From Endomychus coccineus (taxonomy: Eukaryota; Arthropoda; Insecta; Coleoptera; Endomychidae): a DNA stretch of 64,000 nucleotides. The translations under genes were made by a program, and so were the position numbers. Location: assembly GCA_958510875.1 (NCBI GenBank), contig OY294071.1:33758581-33822580 (forward strand), in the 5' to 3' direction. Positions 59,420 through 64,000 of the stretch are shown in pieces (position 1 is the first letter of the stretch; every line of letters begins with the position of its first letter). Under the pieces are notes generated by a model. The model saw nothing but the letters and a program-made list of their open reading frames with translations. It did no database searches and was not told where the DNA came from.

Positions 59420-59745
59420 CTTTCCGAGATGGTTGATCAGACTCTACCTCTCCCTCGTTTCACTGACGAGCTCATGACAATAGCGAAAGAGCTGTCTGAA
59501 ACTATAGGTCTTGGTGAACCAAAATTTTGTCTTTATCCGATTTATTTCCAACTGAGGGTACCCCCTCGTTTGCATTGTTATCTCCAATTAGTATTCAAAC
59601 AGGCACATTTTGATTTATAATTTAGTTTAGTTTGATGATGGCTACTTGGTAGTCGAAAGGTTCTCAGTAGTTTAAGAGTATTTTTAGTGGATAAGGATCA
59701 TTTCTTATTCATAGTGTTATAGTGTATCCACAGTGTGAACTCTTT
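59420..59745 (+). repeat. Dispersed repeat with two hammerhead-like core texts
   Basis: Bases 59460-59490 read CTGACGAGCTCATGACAATA and then GCGAAAG, and bases 59631-59664 read TTGATGATGGCTACTTGGTA and then GTCGAAAGG. Each has a CTGANGA-like core, a hairpin and a GAAA. The second matches the inverted text near 45890 and its downstream flank matches 45915-45990. The stems around the cores do not fold as cleanly as at 50529, so these are listed only as repeat sequence of probable Penelope-like origin. Confidence 0.45.
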
Positions 59746-60179
59746 TAGTTTACTACGGAATACAAAAACAAGTTTTGGCAATGGGAGCAAATTGACTTGG
59801 TATTTTGTGTAAATGATATTCAGACAACTGTCGAAAATTCAAACTGTTTGAAATCCCTTTTAATTACCATTATTTAGTAATTAGCCGTTAATTATGTCTT
59901 GCCATCAGAATATCTGCTCGACATCTGGGAAAAGTTTCTGAAATATAGTTGGTCAATTCAGCCTAATTATAAGATATTCGAGTCACATGGTAATTAAGCG
60001 TAAGTATTGGAGGTAATGCTGTCTTAATTGTATTTTAATTCGAAACTTCAGTTAAACGTGGCTTTGAGAACGATGAAAATGCATTATTTGGTAATTTAAG
60101 TATTCCTAGGACATATTACCAATAATCATTATTGCGTATATAGACATAGATATATAACAAAAACACAGTAGAATTGGAA
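59746..60179. other. Non-coding stretch upstream of a candidate gene start
   Basis: No gene. It probably includes upstream sequence of the transcription unit whose exons are at about 60299 and 60524-60591. Confidence 0.3.
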
Positions 60180-60299
60180 AAGGTTATTCAACGTTTGTTA
60201 TCTTGGTAGATATAACTTAACTGATTGTTTATTTCACCGATTAGTTGAGCGATTTTGTTAGTGAACAATCTTACTGTACTGGATAATCTTGTTGTTGAG
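60180..60299 (+). other. Possible 5' untranslated exon
   Basis: A strong donor (gttgttgag|gtaagctt) at 60299 follows sequence free of an ATG-started long frame. With the acceptor at 60523 it would form a 224-base intron before the coding exon. The 5' limit is not known; 60180 is only a nominal start. Confidence 0.35.
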
Positions 60300-60523
60300 G
60301 TAAGCTTTAGCTTTGCTTCACTATATCAAATTCACTCTCAATTGTTTGGAATTATCGACCTTATTTATCATCGTAAGACCCAGTCAGTAATAAGATTAGT
60401 ATTTATTGCTTGAAATCCAATTATCTTGTACGTTTCAAAACAAACTCAACAGTGTGAAGTTACAAAGAGGAAAGTGTTTTTTGGTTGACTCCTATTCTTG
60501 ACGGATATGATATTTTGTTTCAG

Positions 60524-60591
60524 TGACGTTTATTTGTGTCCTCAAAGCCATGGGATCGTATTCTGATGATGAGGATCAAGATATTGACGAG
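60524..60591 (+). CDS. Candidate first coding exon, unidentified gene
   Basis: An acceptor (tattttgtttcag) at 60523 is followed by 26 untranslated bases, an ATG at 60550, fourteen codons (MGSYSDDEDQDIDE) and a good donor (gacgag|gtgagc) at 60591, phase 0. The very acidic N-terminus suits a regulatory or nuclear protein, but I do not recognise it. The next exon is not evident in the remaining 3.4 kb and may lie beyond the window. Support is the combination of acceptor, ATG and donor, plus the upstream donor at 60299. Confidence 0.5.
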
Positions 60592-61821
60592 GTGAGCAAC
60601 TTATATATACTAACATATGAAACCCAGTTTTGTTGGTTGTCTTCAAATAAGTAAAAGTGAAGACAATAGGCTATTGCAAACTTATTTCAATATAGCTCAT
60701 TTAGATTGAATATGCTCGTATCGAGTATATACGCTCTGGGCGTATATACTCAATACTATATAGACTAGACGCCCACATACTTGCTAACGCAGCAAGGGAC
60801 CAATAAATTAAACTACCTTGGTTAGAGAAAACTCTGTAGATAAATTTCCGCAAAATATAATTTCCATCGCCATAAGTCTGCGTCTCAGAAGCAACGGCTG
60901 CCAGCGCTCAACCAACCTGACTAGGTTGGCTACCTTTGTTAAAGGAAAGAATGGCACAAGAAATTTATGTAAATTAGAACATTTTATTGACAAAAGAATC
61001 TTAAAAAAATATTTAATATAATATAATAAGTAAGATAACGCAAGTTGCTATCTAGTATTGATAATCGAACATCGATAAATGGCGCCAAAATTTAAAATTT
61101 CATCCCATAGACTTGTTACCTTCTATACCTGATATATTAAGCTACATATTCTAATTATGAACAAAACGTCCAATTGTACGATTGACGATTCACTTGAGTG
61201 AAATTTTTGGCCTTCCACGATTCTATTAAGATATGAGTGTGGTTCATAGGATGCATGTGCCGCATTTTACCGACAAAGCTGATATCTCTGACCATACACT
61301 GAATTCCAAAATTCGGGCTTTGACACGACCTGCATTAGGTCGAGTTAGGTACAAAATAACAAGGTGATCGGTTAAAAGATAGCCTAGAAAAGCCGGATGT
61401 AGCATTGTCCCATTTGGGTGGATGATAAACCGCTTTGCTCACTGCGCTTCAATAACTGATCTTCTTGACAAAGAAACTGTAGCATCTTTTTATTCATGCG
61501 GCCTGAATGTGAATGACAATTAAAGTCACTTAAAAACCGAAATCAGTAATTGGAAGATGCAACAACTATTTCCAGAATAAATCAACTGAAGTTATGGAAA
61601 CATTCTCTAGAAAGTTTCTTAATCTATAAACTAAAGATGTGCCTATATGAACAATCGCTGTCGTCAGGTTGAGAATATAGACAATAACCTGCAACGTTTG
61701 TTATATTCATAAAGTATTCAATGACTAGGTTCCACAAAAGTGTAATTGAAGGGTAAAAAAAATAATTCTTCAAAATGTGGATTTATTATTTTGATTAGTA
61801 GACTTCCGCGGATAGCTATTC
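60592..61821. other. Probable intron sequence, nothing recognised
   Basis: If the exon at 60524-60591 is real this is its following intron. It holds a short palindrome (gtatatacgctctgggcgta with tatac, about 60725) and no supportable gene. Confidence 0.3.
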
Positions 61822-62003
61822 TTGAAAAATCTTGGCTTCCGGATGGATTCCGTGTCACAATAATTCGACTTGATGGTATGAAACTGTTTCAGTTCAAGCC
61901 TCAAGCCTGCCATGAAGATGCCACCTGTAATGGTTGGCGAAACGTCGGCATCAAGTCGAGCTATTGTGACGCGGAATCCATCCGGAAGCCAGATTTTTCA
62001 TGT
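61822..62003. mobile_element. Small palindromic element with a hammerhead-like segment
   Basis: Inverted arms of about 50 bases: aaatcttggcttccggatgg, attccgtgtcacaataattc and gacttgatg on the left (61828-61876), against catcaagtcgagctattgtg, acgcggaatccatccggaag and ccagattttt on the right (61949-61998), with few mismatches. Between and overlapping the right arm is ATGAAGATGCCACCTGTAAT, then GGTTGGCGAAACGTCGGCAT. This has the layout of a hammerhead core (TGAAGA, hairpin, GAAA), but with an A in place of the first core C and no closed stem III. It is probably a non-autonomous or Penelope-related fragment. Confidence 0.55.
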
Positions 62004-62408
62004 TGATTTATTATTTCTGATTACGCTATAAAATGTCTTACTAAATAAACTAGTTTCATGTTACACGGAATATTGTCTGTTAGTAAAAGGAACATTGAAT
62101 ATCAATCTACATTATTATATAACAATGATTAACTGTCATTAACATCAACATACAAGGCCAATTAATAGGTTTCAAACTTCCGGCTTGACTAAACATGGAG
62201 GACAAATTGACGAACATGCATGATGATGAATTATTGTTCCATGGAAATATTAAAACAAATTAATATAATTAATGAATTTGGAATATTTATCAGGAAAAAA
62301 TGGTATTCAGAGAACATCACTACGAAATGTGCTAACATATACAAAAGTTCTAAATATTATGTGGGGATTCTTCATCAACTATGTTTTATAACTTTTCTGT
62401 AAAAGTTA
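62004..62408. other. Probable intron sequence, nothing recognised
   Basis: AT-rich, with no supportable feature. Confidence 0.3.
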
Positions 62409-62998
62409 TACCGGGATATCAAAAATTATCTTGGTCAAGGGTGCATGTGGAATCTAAAACGTGTATCTTACTTTACGTTTGAAATAATTATGTCACTGTC
62501 ACACTGACATCATCAATAACCTACAAATTTCATACCTATTTATTTCAGTTGTAAAACAATAATGAACTACAAATTAAAAATTATCTTGGTCAAGGGTGGT
62601 TGTGGAATGTAAAACGTGTGTCTTACTTTAAATTTTTGAATATGTTTTGTTGTGTCAGAATCTGTTAAGTCATTGTGCTGAAATTTTCTAATCCAGTTTT
62701 TGAATCATGCCTCTTACCACACAGCACAAAATTTTCATGATTGAAGCCTATTTTCGAACGGGTGCGCTAGTTAATGGAAATTGGCAATACAGTCAACGTT
62801 TGTGTTTGGACAATTAAAACCGTTATTTCATAATTTGTAGTTCATTATTGTTTTACAACTGAAATAAATAGGTATGAAATTTGTAGGTTATTGATGATGT
62901 CAGTGTGACGGTGACATAATTATTTCAAACGTAAAGTAAGACACACGTTTTAGATTCCACAACCACACTTGACCAAGATAATTTTTGATATCCCGGTA
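62409..62998. mobile_element. Palindromic DNA transposon derivative with transposase start codon relic
   Basis: Perfect outer ends taccgggatatcaaaaatta (62409) and taatttttgatatcccggta (to 62998) extend into inverted arms of about 165 bases with few mismatches (to about 62574, and from about 62835). Both ends sit in tata, consistent with TA target sites. The central 260 bases hold a third, direct partial copy of the arm (62576-62640). They also hold a 36-codon frame from 62707 to 62817 starting MPLTTQHKIFMIEAYFRTGA, like the N-terminus of a common insect transposase, which then stops. It is a non-autonomous deletion derivative. Confidence 0.85.
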
Positions 62999-63323
62999 TA
63001 ATACATGCATGTTTTTTTTCCCATTTGAAATATATTTTATCATTTTACTAGATTTTAGAGAAAATTGTATTTATTGAAAACTTAAATTTCTTATCTCTAA
63101 ATAGGAGGCTTATGTCATAATTTAGCAAATACCTAATTGAATAAACATTCTAATATTCCATTGTTCTACAATTTTATAGAATTTATGCCATAAATAATCA
63201 CCGTTGATTGTCCAATTAAATACTTCATTTCTATAATTCAGTATTTCTCAGTGCAAAATAGCTGTCGAAAATTATGAAAAGTATGATATGACAGAGTATT
63301 TTAATATTAGTAACAGTAACTGT
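62999..63323. other. Probable intron sequence, nothing recognised
   Basis: AT-rich filler between two transposon remnants; no feature supported. Confidence 0.3.
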
Positions 63324-63605
63324 CAGTAGCGGATCCAGGGGGGGTCACGGGGGTCATGACCCCCCCCATGATGAACAAAAAAAATTTTTTTTAGGAGAAT
63401 AAACTGATATGGTAAACGACAAAAAATTGTAAAGTCGGCACTACATCTGTAACTACATCTGTGAGCCAATTTATTTTGATTATAACAAGGATTTTAATTT
63501 AAACAATATCGTATGTGATTAAGACAAGCTTTTGTCAATTTTAATGTATGCATGTCGTAGAGTGACCCCCCCCCCCCCCCGAAACAAAGTCTGGATCCGC
63601 GCCTG
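63324..63605. mobile_element. hAT-like miniature inverted-repeat element
   Basis: The left end cagtagcggatccaggggg and the right end (reverse complement caggcgcggatccagacttt) form short inverted repeats of about 15 bases with two mismatches, each followed inward by a G or C homopolymer run. The repeat type CAGxGGCGGATCCA is characteristic of hAT elements. The 6 bases aactgt flank both sides directly (63318-63323 and 63606-63611), consistent with most of a target-site duplication. There is no coding capacity. Confidence 0.75.
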
Positions 63606-64000
63606 AACTGTGACGCAGCAAGTGATTTATATTTTAATCGATACCCAGAAGAAGGCAACAGAACCATTTTTAGAAGATAGAATGAAAATCTTATTGATTG
63701 TGGATCATTTAACAAACCAAGAACTAAGAAGTATGACATTGAAAATGCTAAAGAAGTTTTTTCGCTGTTGCGAATACCTCTTTTTCAAGCCGTCATATTC
63801 AAACGAAATCTGGTGTGAAATTAGCGCAGCATTCTCAGTCAACATAATAGGAATTTAGGCCTTATAGAATTAGGAAATAACAAGTGTTTCTGAATTGACT
63901 ATTTTTGACATGATGTGTGTATTTGTGTGTATGTGTGTTTGTGTGTGGGGCCGCGCGTGCGTAACGTGAAGACGATTGCACCGTTGCTATTGGTTGAAAT
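63606..64000. other. Window end: unresolved frame and a GT microsatellite
   Basis: A frame at 63626-63858 (including EPFLEDRMKILLIVDHLTNQ) is open for about 80 codons but not recognised and has no splice context I trust. A gtgtgt-rich microsatellite runs at about 63913-63948, followed by a GC-rich patch (ggggccgcgcgtgcgtaacg). Confidence 0.35.

Overview
This is an AT-rich eukaryotic nuclear window. I read it as an insect chromosome, possibly a beetle, although the order is an inference. The evidence is multi-exon genes with GT-AG introns, a porcupine gene, a glucose-6-phosphate dehydrogenase gene of animal type, and a dense load of decayed insect-type transposons (mariner, other Tc1/mariner elements, Jockey/CR1-like LINEs, a Penelope-like element, hAT-like and foldback elements). 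No tRNA, rRNA, CRISPR or bacterial-type operon was seen.

Layout. Bases 1-27,700 hold no host gene I can support. They are a graveyard of LINE fragments (1-330, 2180-3060, 4070-4900, 6400-6830, 10660-10880, 11320-12785, 15600-19088, 19830-20760, 26716-27240), a Penelope-like reverse transcriptase (7640-8700, minus), a broken mariner (13879-14863, minus) and a 2.3 kb DNA transposon with about 600 bp inverted ends (23836-26167). From 28,400 to 53,640 is the gene block: porcupine (minus, 28412-30173), an unidentified first exon on the plus strand (30530-30678), glucose-6-phosphate dehydrogenase (plus, 36797-45643), an R3HDM4-like R3H-domain gene (plus, 46844-48989) and a TBC1D22-like RabGAP (minus, 52127-53640). 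From 54,000 to 64,000 are more repeats and one probable 5' end of an unidentified gene (exon 60524-60591 after an untranslated exon ending at 60299).

For four genes complete exon chains were worked out by hand, and each sums to a multiple of three: porcupine 448 aa in 7 exons, G6PD 544 aa in 7 exons, R3HDM4-like 256 aa in 4 exons, TBC1D22-like 465 aa in 3 exons. They serve unrelated roles: Wnt lipidation in the ER, NADPH supply by the pentose phosphate pathway, a nucleic-acid-binding domain protein, and Rab GTPase regulation. No functional cluster is implied.

The most interesting material is in the repeats. Two dispersed copies of a roughly 170 bp repeat (50478-50665, 58048-58215) carry what looks like a minimal type I hammerhead ribozyme, of the sort known from Penelope-like elements, and a Penelope-like reverse transcriptase relic lies elsewhere in the window. 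There are also three large foldback elements, one inside G6PD intron 1, and a pair of GT/CA-rich strand-switching arrays inside G6PD intron 5.
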